From: Hyphomicrobiales bacterium
GTDB taxonomy: Bacteria; Pseudomonadota; Alphaproteobacteria; Rhizobiales; Rhizobiaceae
Assembly (NCBI GenBank): GCA_900471485.1
Contig: UCEU01000001.1
Location: 1 to 64,000, forward strand
Length of the DNA stretch: 64,000 nt
Reading direction: 5' to 3'
A program made the translations under genes and the position numbers. Shown here piece after piece: positions 17,179 through 25,969 of the stretch. Every line of letters starts with the position of its first letter. The first letter of the stretch is position 1. The notes below the pieces were generated by a model. That model saw nothing but the letters and a program-made list of their open reading frames with translations, was not told the DNA's origin and made no database searches.

Positions 17179-17907
17179 TCAAAGACCGCTGCCGACGAAG
17201 TCGCGCAGTTCCTGTGTCTGCGGATTCTCGAGCATCGCGCCCGGTCCGGTTTCCCAAACCTGGCCGTGATGCATGTAAATGACCTTCGATGCCACCTTGC
17301 GGGCAAATGCCATTTCGTGTGTGACGAGGATCATCGTCATGCCGCCGCGCGCGAGATCCTCCATGACCTTCAGCACTTCGCCGGTCAGCTGCGGATCGAG
17401 CGCCGAGGTCACTTCATCGAACAGCATCAGCTTCGGCTTCATCGCCAGAGAGCGGGCGATCGCTACGCGCTGCTGCTGGCCGCCGGACAGCTGTTCGGGA
17501 AAGTGATCAGCCTTGGCCTCGAGGCCGACTTGCGAGAGCACCTCGCGTGCCAGGTCGCGTGCCGCGGATTTGCTGAGCTTCTTCACGCAGGTCGGTGCCA
17601 GCATGATGTTCTGCTCGGCCGTGAGGTGCGGAAAGAGATTGTAGCTCTGAAACACGATGCCGACGTCGCGGCGCAGCGCGTTCTTGTTCATGTTCGGATC
17701 GTGCACGGCGTGATCGCAGACTTCGATCGTGCCGTCCTCAATCGTCTCAAGCGCATTGATGCAGCGCAGCGCCGTCGATTTGCCGGAGCCAGACTGACCG
17801 ATGACGGCCGCCACTTCGCCGCGCCCGACCTCGAAGGATACGCCGTTCAGGACCTTCACGGCGCCGAAAGCCTTGTGGACGTTGGTGAGTTTAACGATGG
17901 GCGACAT
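17179..17907 (-). CDS. ABC transporter ATPase, polar-amino-acid type
   Basis: A 242-residue GlnQ-like ATPase: Walker A GQSGSGKST, Q loop (VGIVFQSYNLFPHLTAEQN), signature LSGGQQQRVAIA, Walker B MLFDEVTSALDP and H loop VTHEMAFA. It starts at ATG 17907 and overlaps the end of the upstream permease gene by 17 bp. It powers uptake by the two permeases and binding protein encoded around it. Confidence 0.92.
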   Translation of the reverse strand: MSPIVKLTNVHKAFGAVKVLNGVSFEVGRGEVAAVIGQSGSGKSTALRCINALETIEDGTIEVCDHAVHDPNMNKNALRRDVGIVFQSYNLFPHLTAEQNIMLAPTCVKKLSKSAARDLAREVLSQVGLEAKADHFPEQLSGGQQQRVAIARSLAMKPKLMLFDEVTSALDPQLTGEVLKVMEDLARGGMTMILVTHEMAFARKVASKVIYMHHGQVWETGPGAMLENPQTQELRDFVGSGL

Positions 17908-18544
17908 TGAGCTTCCTCTCGAGGGTGCGGCTCCAAACCGAAAGCGGAAAGCAGATGGCAAAGTAAAACAGCGCCACCACGATGAAGACGGTGAAGGGTT
18001 CGAAGATAGAATTGTTGATGAGCTTGCCGGCCTGCGACAGTTCGACGAAGCCGACGACGGAGGCAAGCGAGGTGTTCTTGACGATCTGGACAAGGAAACC
18101 GACCGTCGGCGGCGTGGCGATGCGCAGCGCCTGCGGCATGATCACCTTCACCATGCGCTGCCAGCGCGACAGCGCCAGGCACTCCGCCGCCTCCCACTGC
18201 GTTTTCGGCACGGATTCGATGCAGCCGCGCCAGATTTCGCCCAGGAAACCCGAGCTATAGATGATGAGACCGGCGGCGGCCGCCAGGATCGCCGGCACCT
18301 GGTCGAAGCCGAGAATGGCGATGCCGAAATAGATGAGGAATAGCAGGACCAGTAGCGGCGTACCCTGGACGAGCTGGATATAGCCGGCCGCGGCCATTCT
18401 GACGGCCCGAACGGGGCTGATGCGCGCCAAGGCGACCGCGAAGCCGAGCAGGCCGCCGCCGATGAAGGCGATCGCTGACAGGCCGATGGTCCACATCGCG
18501 GCCCAGCCGAGAAACTCGAGATGAATGATGCTGAAACTTGGCAT
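17891..18544 (-). CDS. ABC transporter permease 2, polar-amino-acid type
   Basis: A 217-residue inner-membrane permease with four or five predicted helices. The EAA loop, which docks the ATPase, is seen as QWEAAECLALSRWQRMVKVIMPQALRIATPP. Start ATG 18544 lies behind GGGGGA. It follows permease 1 by 10 bp and overlaps the ATPase gene. Pairs of different GlnP/HisM-like permeases are normal in this family. Confidence 0.9.
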   Translation of the reverse strand: MPSFSIIHLEFLGWAAMWTIGLSAIAFIGGGLLGFAVALARISPVRAVRMAAAGYIQLVQGTPLLVLLFLIYFGIAILGFDQVPAILAAAAGLIIYSSGFLGEIWRGCIESVPKTQWEAAECLALSRWQRMVKVIMPQALRIATPPTVGFLVQIVKNTSLASVVGFVELSQAGKLINNSIFEPFTVFIVVALFYFAICFPLSVWSRTLERKLNVAHR

Positions 18545-18554
18545 CGCGGTCCCC

Positions 18555-19238
18555 CTACAGTGCCGTGCCGAGCTTGCGCCGGCGTACGAAGAGCCCAAGA
18601 CCGAGCAGCCACAGGGCAATGCGGACGACGAAGGACAGGATGATGTAGAGGACGCCGACCACGATATAGGTCTCGAAGCTGCGGAAGGTATCCGACTGGA
18701 TGCGGTTCGCAACGGCGGTGAGTTCTTCGGCGGAAATCTGCGAGGTGATCGAGGAGGCGAGCATCAGAAGCACGTACTGGCTGGTCAGCGCCGGATAGAC
18801 GCGTTCGATCGCCGGACGGATGACGACGTGCCAGTAGATCTGGCTGCGCGACAGCCCAAGACATTCCGCCGCTTCGATCTGTGCCTTGTGAACGGATTGA
18901 AGGCCGGCACGGACGATCTCGCAAGTATAGGCGCCGACGTTGACCACGAGGGCGATCACGGCCGCCATGTTGGCGGAGACGTGGATGCCGAGCGTCGCGA
19001 TTCCGAAATAGACCAGGAACACCTGCACCAGCAGCGGCGTGTTGCGGATCACCTCGACATAGGTGGCGACGAGGCCGCGCACCCACGGGCCGCCATCGGC
19101 GCGGCCGATCGCGCAGAGCGTGCCGAGCACGAAGCCGATGACCGTCGAAAGGACCGAAAGCTGCAGCGTCAGCCAGACGCCGAGCGCGAATTCCCGCCAA
19201 TATGGCAGGAGAGACGCGAAATCGAACTGGTAGTTCAT
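18555..19238 (-). CDS. ABC transporter permease 1, polar-amino-acid type
   Basis: A 227-residue HisMQ-like permease with helices near residues 18-45, 55-75 and 85-105 and a C-terminal pair. The EAA loop reads AQIEAAECLGLSRSQIYWHV. It starts at ATG 19238, overlapping the uxaB stop in an ATGA, so translation is coupled. It forms the translocation channel with the product of 17891-18544. Confidence 0.9.
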   Translation of the reverse strand: MNYQFDFASLLPYWREFALGVWLTLQLSVLSTVIGFVLGTLCAIGRADGGPWVRGLVATYVEVIRNTPLLVQVFLVYFGIATLGIHVSANMAAVIALVVNVGAYTCEIVRAGLQSVHKAQIEAAECLGLSRSQIYWHVVIRPAIERVYPALTSQYVLLMLASSITSQISAEELTAVANRIQSDTFRSFETYIVVGVLYIILSFVVRIALWLLGLGLFVRRRKLGTAL

Positions 19239-20368
19239 GCCTGATGTCCACTTTCTGAATACCGCGCCACAAGCGCCTTCAGGACGGGGGCGTCGTGGGC
19301 TTTCCCGGACGTTTCGACCCAATCGAGGAAGGCGGCGATGCGACGCTCGACCTTCTGCGCGTGATGCTGCGCGATGTCGGCGATGCGGTGGTTGAGGAAG
19401 GGATTGAGGAAGCGATCGAGCGTCGTCGCGACGTAGGCACGCGTCTCGTCTTCCATCCCCTTGGCGGCGAAGCCCGGGATCACCTCGTCGCGATAGATCG
19501 CATCCAGCCGCGTGCGTACCGCGGAATCCGCGAGGATCTCGCGGACGGTCTCGTTGCGGTCGCGACCTTCCGATGCCCAGGTCTCGGCGAGCCATGTATG
19601 CCCGAGGTTGAGGATATGCAGCTTCAGCCGTTCGTAGGGCTCCAGATCGTCGGCAAGAACGATGCTTGCATGCGTGCAGGGCGCGCGAACGCCCGGAGCG
19701 TTCTTGATCACCCAGATCGCATAGGGCTCGGCAACCGCGCCAACCGGCTCGATCGCTTCGGAGACGATGCGGTCGACCAGCGTATCGGCGAAAGCCACGT
19801 CGCGATCGAGCCACGCGAAAAAGTCTTCGGGCAGATCGTACCGGCGGGCACTTTCCACGACCGCCTTCTTCAGCGCCTGTCCGTTACCAGTCACGAGTTC
19901 GCAGGGCAGCACCACAAGCGCCTTGCCGGAGGATTTCCAGCGAAGACAGAGCAATGCGGCAAGCTTGGCGGGAAAGGATTTTGGCGCGGTATCCTCAGAA
20001 ATAATCGTATCGTCAGCCGAGAGCTGATAGCCCGTGTCGCCCGTGTTGGAGACGATGAACTCGGCTTCTTCGGCGAACAGTCTCGAGATTTCCGCCCAAT
20101 CGGTCGAGGCAGACAGTCCGCCGGTGACGCTGCGAACCATCACGGTCTTGTCGATGACATCGGAGCCCTCAACGCCGCGGATGACGATCGGGTATCCATC
20201 AGGATTGCCGAAGGCCGCGACCCTGCCGTTTCGATCGGCCGAGCCTGAGGCCTGGATGATGGTAATCGGCCCGGCGTCTTGGCCTGCCTCACGCGCCTCG
20301 TGAACGAAGAGCGCGGCGTGCGCCTGCAGGAAGCGACTGGTGCCGAACTGGAGGATCTTGCCGGTCAT
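19235..20368 (-). CDS. uxaB: Tagaturonate reductase (mannitol dehydrogenase family)
   Basis: A 377-residue polyol/hexonate dehydrogenase. The N-terminal Rossmann region starts MTGKILQFGTSRFLQAHAAL; later motifs include FIVSNTGDTGYQ, LVVLPCELVTGNG and LHILNLGHTWLAE, characteristic of UxaB/UxuB enzymes. It would reduce D-tagaturonate to D-altronate with NADH, feeding uxaA. Start ATG 20368 is chosen because it begins the domain and overlaps the stop of a 22-codon upstream frame (ATGA), implying coupling; the open frame itself extends to 20425. Fructuronate reductase is the nearest alternative. Confidence 0.85.
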   Translation of the reverse strand: MTGKILQFGTSRFLQAHAALFVHEAREAGQDAGPITIIQASGSADRNGRVAAFGNPDGYPIVIRGVEGSDVIDKTVMVRSVTGGLSASTDWAEISRLFAEEAEFIVSNTGDTGYQLSADDTIISEDTAPKSFPAKLAALLCLRWKSSGKALVVLPCELVTGNGQALKKAVVESARRYDLPEDFFAWLDRDVAFADTLVDRIVSEAIEPVGAVAEPYAIWVIKNAPGVRAPCTHASIVLADDLEPYERLKLHILNLGHTWLAETWASEGRDRNETVREILADSAVRTRLDAIYRDEVIPGFAAKGMEDETRAYVATTLDRFLNPFLNHRIADIAQHHAQKVERRIAAFLDWVETSGKAHDAPVLKALVARYSESGHQA

Positions 20369-20433
20369 GCGCGGACCGGTGCCGATGGGGCGGTCCCGGC
20401 CATATGACCGAACCCATGCTCGCAAAAAAACAT
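20365..20433 (-). CDS. 22-residue leader peptide upstream of uxaB
   Basis: ATG at 20433 with GGGAGGG six bases upstream, the best ribosome-binding site in this region, followed by 22 codons (MFFCEHGFGHM then AGTAPSAPVRA) whose TGA overlaps the uxaB ATG. uxaB has no good site of its own, so coupling through this frame would explain its translation. The peptide sequence resembles nothing known to me. Confidence 0.4.
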   Translation of the reverse strand: MFFCEHGFGHMAGTAPSAPVRA

Positions 20434-20451
20434 TCGTAACCCTCCCATCTC

Positions 20452-20503
20452 CTGTTTCTTATGCATATAAAACAGCTATAATGGCGTCAACTGTTTTTTA
20501 TAT
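20452..20503. promoter_or_regulatory. Divergent operator region of hexonate operon
   Basis: The block 20452-20475 is a near-perfect 24-bp palindrome with arms CTGTTT and AAACAG around TTATGCATA. A further CTGTTTTTTATAT (20491-20503) repeats the arm sequence inverted relative to ATATAAAACAG (20465-20475). The region lies between uxaB's leader and the divergent GntR gene, so it probably binds that regulator. Confidence 0.55.
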
Positions 20504-20556
20504 ATAATTATCCGCTCGTGTGCGGACCAGAATTTTCGGGTGCGAGGAGGGGTCGT

Positions 20557-21465
20557 TTGAAGGGGAACGCGGTTTACAAGGCGGCCTATAACCGTTGCCT
20601 GGATTGGCTTTCGGCGCACGCCGTGGGCGAGCGGATGCCGTCCAATTCGGAGCTTGCGACACTGTTGGCCGTCAGCCGGACGACCGTCAGGTCAGTGCTT
20701 GCCTCGATGGCCGAGGCTGGTATTCTTTCGTTCGACGGAGCGAACCATGCCCTGGTCCGGTCGCCCGACGAGGCTGACTATTTTCCCGAGACGCAGACCA
20801 TGTCCGCCGGCGCGGCGGTCGAGCGCCGTTTCATGGAATGGATACTGCAGGGCGACTTCAAGGCCGGACAATCGCTGAACAGCGCCGAGCTCGCGCGCAA
20901 GTTCGGCACCTCGACGACCACCATTCGCGAATACCTCACCCACTTCCAGCACTTCGGCCTGATCGAGCGCCGTCCCAACAGCGCCTGGGTGTTTCGCGGC
21001 ATCACCCCCGATTTCACGGAGGAGATCTACGAGGTGCGCGAGATGTTCGAACTGCGCGCGGCCCGTCACCTCATCCGCATGCCGGATGATGCGCGTTGCT
21101 GGAAGGATCTGGATGCAATCGAGGCGGAGCACCATGCGCTGCTCGCCGACGTCGATCGACGATACAAGCAATTTCCCGCCCTCGACGAACGCCTGCATCG
21201 CCTGGTGCACGACGCCTCGCGCAATCGCTATATCATCGAGTTCTACAGCGTCGTCTCAGCGATCTTCCACTACACCTACCAGTGGAACCGCGAGGACGAG
21301 AAGCAGCGCAACACCAAGGCGATGACCGAGCATCTCGATTACATCGCGGCGCTGCGCCGCCGCGATCCGGAGGCCATAGAAGCGACATTTCGCGCGCACC
21401 TCGGAACGGCCCGCCAGACGATGATGCGCTCCATCCAGCTTGGTCCGTTTAAGGTGAAAGCCTAG
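20557..21465 (+). CDS. GntR/FCD regulator with two winged-helix domains
   Basis: About 302 residues from TTG 20557, preferred because AGGAGGGG lies just upstream; a GTG at 20518 would add 13 residues. Two DNA-binding segments are visible: YKAAYNRCLDWLSAHAVGE to SELATLLAVSRTTVRSVLAS, then FMEWILQGDFKAGQ to AELARKFGTSTTTIREYLTH. The C-terminal half is an all-helical FCD effector domain with metal-type residues (EVREMFELRAARHL, HRLVHDASRNRYI). FCD GntR proteins normally have one helix-turn-helix, so the tandem pair is unusual. It is divergent from the hexonate operon and presumably senses an acid-sugar intermediate. Confidence 0.82.
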   Translation: MKGNAVYKAAYNRCLDWLSAHAVGERMPSNSELATLLAVSRTTVRSVLASMAEAGILSFDGANHALVRSPDEADYFPETQTMSAGAAVERRFMEWILQGDFKAGQSLNSAELARKFGTSTTTIREYLTHFQHFGLIERRPNSAWVFRGITPDFTEEIYEVREMFELRAARHLIRMPDDARCWKDLDAIEAEHHALLADVDRRYKQFPALDERLHRLVHDASRNRYIIEFYSVVSAIFHYTYQWNREDEKQRNTKAMTEHLDYIAALRRRDPEAIEATFRAHLGTARQTMMRSIQLGPFKVKA

Positions 21466-21472
21466 AGACCGA

Positions 21473-22515
<1,043 letters not shown>

Positions 22516-22516
<1 letters not shown>

Positions 22517-23364
22517 TACTTCTCCGTCTCCACGAGACCTTTGACAAACCAGCGCTGCATCAGCACCACGACGATGATGGGCGGGATGATGGCGAGGATC
22601 GCCGTCACCATGACGAAGTTCCACGGCGTCGCCGCGTCGGCGAAGTCGACCATCTTCCTGAGGCCGATAATGATCGTGTTCATCTTGGCGTCGTTGGTGA
22701 CAAGCAGCGGCCAGAGGTACTGTGTCCAGCCGTAGATGAAGAGGATCACGAACAGCGCCGCGATATTGGTGCGCGACAGCGGAAGCAGGATATCGCGCAT
22801 GAAGCGGAACGGGCCGGCATTGTCGATCCGCGCGGCTTCCAGCAATTCGCCGGGAACGGTAAGGAAGAACTGCCGGAACAGGAAGGTCGCCGTGGCGGAT
22901 GCCATCAACGGCAGCGTGAGGCCGGCATAAGTGTCGATCATGCCGAGATCGACGATCACCTTGTAGGTCGGCAGGATGCGCACCTCGACCGGCAGCATCA
23001 GCGTCACGAAGATCATCCAGAAAAACACCATGCGCAACGGAAAGCGGAAGAAGACGATCGCGAAGGCGGAGAGGAACGAGATCACGATCTTGCCGACGGC
23101 GATCACGACCGCCACCACGAAGGTGTTGAACAGCAGCCGCTCGAGGCTGACGCCGACCACACGTTCGACGCCGCCTGTAAGCGCATCGCGATAGTTCTCG
23201 ATCAGATGATCGCCCGGCAGAAGCGAGATCGGCGGACGGATGATCTCCGCCGAGGTCATCGTCGAGGCGACGAAGGTATAGTAGATCGGAAACGCAACGA
23301 TGATGATGCCGATGATCAGCATCAGATGGCCGATGAGGCTGGCGACGGGTCTTTTCTCAATCAT
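22516..23364 (-). CDS. ugpE: sn-glycerol-3-phosphate ABC permease
   Basis: A 282-residue MalG-like permease with six predicted helices, beginning [20 protein letters not shown]. The EAA loop is [21 protein letters not shown] and a further signature is WTQYLWPLL. It lies 6 bp behind ugpA and overlaps ugpC by one base. The order B-A-E-C and close similarity of the binding protein to UgpB identify the system. Confidence 0.9.
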
Positions 23365-23370
23365 GCGCGC

Positions 23371-24252
23371 TCACCCGTAATGGACCCGCTTCTCGACGAA
23401 GCGGAATTGAAACGCCGTTAGCGCGATGACGATGATCATAAGGATCACCGATTGCGCGGCGGACGAACCGAGGTCCAGATTGACGAAGCCGTCGTTGTAG
23501 ACCTTGTACACCAGCGTCTCCGTCGCCTTGGCCGGACCGCCGCCGGTGACGGAATGGATGATGCCGAAGGTGTCGAAGAAGGCGTAGACGGTGTTGACCA
23601 CGAGCAGGAAGAACGTCGTCGGCGCCAGAAGCGGGAAAACGATCGTCCAGAAGCGCCGGCTGCCCCGCGCGCCGTCGATGGCGGCTGCCTCGATCAGCGA
23701 TTTCGGGATCGCCTGCAGGCCGGCGACGAAGAACAGGAAATTATAGCTGATCTGTTTCCAGGCTGCGGCCACGATCACCAGTGCCATCGCTTGATTGCCG
23801 TTGAGAAGCGGGTCCCAAAGAAAGCCGTTGCGGCGCAGGATGTAGGCGAACGTGCCCATGGCGGGATTGAACATGAACAGCCACAGCATGCCGGCCACGG
23901 CAGGCGCCACCGCATAGGGCCAGATGAGCAGGGTTCGGTAGAAGCCCTGGCCACGCACCACCTTGTCGGCGGCCGTCGCAAGCGCGAGCGCCACGACCAT
24001 CGACAGTAGCGCGGTCGAAATGCTGAAGATCACCGTGACCTGCAGCGAATTCAGGTAATTGGGATCGGCCAGCACCGCCTTGAAATTGGCGAGGCCGACG
24101 AAACCGCTTTTCAGGCCGAACGGATCCTGGCGCTGCGTCGACTGGTAGAGCGCCTGGCTCGCCGGCCAGAAGAAGAACACGACGGTCAGGACCAATTGCG
24201 GGGCGACCAGAAAATAGGGGAGAATCTTGTTCGGAAAGGCTGCTTGCTGCAC
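23371..24252 (-). CDS. ugpA: sn-glycerol-3-phosphate ABC permease
   Basis: A 293-residue MalF-like permease starting at GTG 24252 with AGGA upstream ([20 protein letters not shown]). It has six helices, and its EAA loop reads [20 protein letters not shown]. The segment [14 protein letters not shown] ([20 protein letters not shown]) is standard for CUT1 permeases. It pairs with UgpE. Confidence 0.9.
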   Translation of the reverse strand: MQQAAFPNKILPYFLVAPQLVLTVVFFFWPASQALYQSTQRQDPFGLKSGFVGLANFKAVLADPNYLNSLQVTVIFSISTALLSMVVALALATAADKVVRGQGFYRTLLIWPYAVAPAVAGMLWLFMFNPAMGTFAYILRRNGFLWDPLLNGNQAMALVIVAAAWKQISYNFLFFVAGLQAIPKSLIEAAAIDGARGSRRFWTIVFPLLAPTTFFLLVVNTVYAFFDTFGIIHSVTGGGPAKATETLVYKVYNDGFVNLDLGSSAAQSVILMIIVIALTAFQFRFVEKRVHYG

Positions 24253-24277
24253 GGGCGCGTCCTTGCAAGGAGAGGTG

Positions 24278-24306
24278 CCGCCCGCGGCCGCAGGGACCGC
24301 AGGCGG
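24278..24306. terminator. Intercistronic stem-loop between ugpB and ugpA
   Basis: CCGCCCGCGG (24278-24287) pairs with CCGCAGGCGG (24297-24306) with one mismatch. There is no T tract. Position right after the binding-protein gene suggests partial attenuation or mRNA protection, as in the other two ABC operons of this window. Confidence 0.45.
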
Positions 24307-24321
24307 TGTCGCTTCGGTCCG

Positions 24322-25629
24322 TTACTGGCCGACGGCCTGCTTGATGGCCGCGTTGCCGCGCTCGACCGCCTTGTCGAGAGCCGCCTTGGCATCCTGCTTG
24401 CCGGCCAGCATCGCCTCGAACTCCTCGTTCATGATGTCGCGCACCTGCGGCAGGTTGACCAGACGAACGCCCTTGGAGTTCTCGGTCGGCGCCTTGCCCA
24501 TCATCTGCAGGATCGGCGTCTCGCGGCCCGGGTTCTTGTCGTAGAAGCCGGACTTCTTGGTGTCCTCATAGGCCGCCATCGTCACCGGCATGTAGCCGGA
24601 GACCTGGTGCAGCCGCGACTGGATCTTGGTCTGCGACAGGAAGTGGAAGAACTGCGCGATGCCCTTGTATTCCTCGTCGGTCTTGCCGGCGAAGACCCAG
24701 AGGCTGGCGCCGCCGGGGATCGTGTTCTGTGGGCCGTGACCATCATAATAGGGCAACTGGCCGATGCCGTAATTGATGCCGGACTTGATGATGTCTCCGA
24801 GCCCGCCCGAGGACTCCGTCATGATCGCGCATTCGCCGGAGGTGAAGAGCTGCTTGGCTTCCGACGTGCGGCCGCCATAGCGGAAGGTGCCGTCTTTCGC
24901 GAGATCGGCGATCGACTGGAAATGCTGGACGAACAGCGGCGAGTTGAAGGCGAGCGTAACGTCGGTGCCCGCCAGACCATTCTCGTTGGAGCCGTAGGAG
25001 ACGTTGTTCCAGGCCGCGAGGTTTTCGGTCTGGATCCAGGTGAGCCATGTCGAGGTCAGGCCGCAGGCGGCGGCACCGCTCGCCTTGATCTTCCTGGCGG
25101 CGTCGAACACCTCGGGCCATGTCTTCGGCGGCTTCTCGGCATCAAGGCCGGCCTTCTGGAAGAGGTCCTTGTTGTAATAGAGGATCGGCGAAGAGGAGTT
25201 GTAGGGGAACGACAGCATCGTTCCGTCAGGCTTGGAATAGTAGGCGGCGATGCCGGGCAGATATTCGGACTTGTCGAAGGTGAAGCCGCCCTTCTTGAGC
25301 ACTTCCGCCGCCGGCATGATCGCACCCTCGGCACCCATCATCACGCCGCTGCCGGCATCGAACACCTGCAGGATGGCGGGCGCCTGCTTGGCGCGGAAGG
25401 CGGCGATGCCAGCGTTCAGCGCCTCGGGATAGGTACCCTTGAAGACCGGCACGATCTTGTAGTCGCTCTGGCTGTCGTTGAATTCCTTCGAGAGCTGATT
25501 GACCACTTCATTGTTGGCGCCGGCCATGGCGTGCCACCACTGCAGCTCGGTTGCTGCAAGCGCGTGCGACGTGATGCCAAGCGAGGCGACAGCGCCAAGC
25601 GCGAATACGGACAGACTGCGAACGGACAT
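24322..25629 (-). CDS. ugpB: sn-glycerol-3-phosphate binding protein
   Basis: A 435-residue binding protein with a signal peptide (MSVRSLSVFALGAVASLG, cleavage near HALAATE). It shares long blocks with UgpB: LQWWHAMAGANNEVV, DYKIVPVFKGTYPEALNAG, AAFRAKQAPAILQVFDAG and FPYNSSSPILYYNKD. The ATG at 25629 begins the signal peptide, while the longer open frame to 25770 adds no plausible sequence. It captures glycerol-3-phosphate or its diesters in the periplasm. ugp is often in the Pho regulon; a weak Pho-box-like site is noted upstream. Confidence 0.92.
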   Translation of the reverse strand: MSVRSLSVFALGAVASLGITSHALAATELQWWHAMAGANNEVVNQLSKEFNDSQSDYKIVPVFKGTYPEALNAGIAAFRAKQAPAILQVFDAGSGVMMGAEGAIMPAAEVLKKGGFTFDKSEYLPGIAAYYSKPDGTMLSFPYNSSSPILYYNKDLFQKAGLDAEKPPKTWPEVFDAARKIKASGAAACGLTSTWLTWIQTENLAAWNNVSYGSNENGLAGTDVTLAFNSPLFVQHFQSIADLAKDGTFRYGGRTSEAKQLFTSGECAIMTESSGGLGDIIKSGINYGIGQLPYYDGHGPQNTIPGGASLWVFAGKTDEEYKGIAQFFHFLSQTKIQSRLHQVSGYMPVTMAAYEDTKKSGFYDKNPGRETPILQMMGKAPTENSKGVRLVNLPQVRDIMNEEFEAMLAGKQDAKAALDKAVERGNAAIKQAVGQ

Positions 25630-25655
25630 GAATTCTCTCTCCCTGATCGTTACTA

Positions 25656-25673
25656 GAGCGGGTCGACCCGCTC
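25656..25673. repeat. Perfect 18-bp palindrome in ugpB leader
   Basis: GAGCGGGTCGACCCGCTC is perfectly self-complementary and lies 27-44 bp upstream of the ugpB start. It could be a regulator dimer site or an RNA hairpin close to the ribosome-binding site. The surrounding gap 25630-25969 (340 bp) holds no gene I can support. Confidence 0.5.
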
Positions 25674-25722
25674 CCGCCAACCCGATTACGACCCTCCTCG
25701 ATCCCAACCGGGCGCCTTCAAA

Positions 25723-25740
25723 ACGCCAGCTACAGAACAG
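25723..25740 (-). promoter_or_regulatory. Weak Pho-box-like sequence upstream of ugpB
   Basis: On the minus strand CTGTTCTGTAGCTGGCGT matches the two CTGTCAT half sites of a Pho box at 10 of 14 positions, with the correct 11-bp period, about 95 bp before ugpB. The match is poor, so this is only a candidate. Confidence 0.25.
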
Positions 25741-25969
25741 TAAAATCCGCTCCTTTGCAAACGCGTTCAAGCCAAGATAGCGCCTTCGCTCGATCTGTCG
25801 AGGCGGTATCGTCAGTTTGATCGTTTCGAACGCAACGTTGTGCGCTCTGTTGCAAGGCGCCTCTAACCCCCCGCGATCGTTAAATCAGTGTTTAGCGATA
25901 TGTCCTATCCTTGGTGGTTGTATATAGTCGGGTGCGGTAACCCTTGGCTGCTGGGTGGAGAGCAAGCGG

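Noticed and set aside
20369..20425. 19-residue extension of UxaB from the start at 20425
   Set aside because: The extension lacks a ribosome-binding site at the right distance; the good site serves the overlapping 22-codon leader in another frame.
24196..25656. Long + strand frame of 486 codons over ugpB
   Set aside because: Antisense shadow of ugpB; no motif, start context or neighbour supports it.
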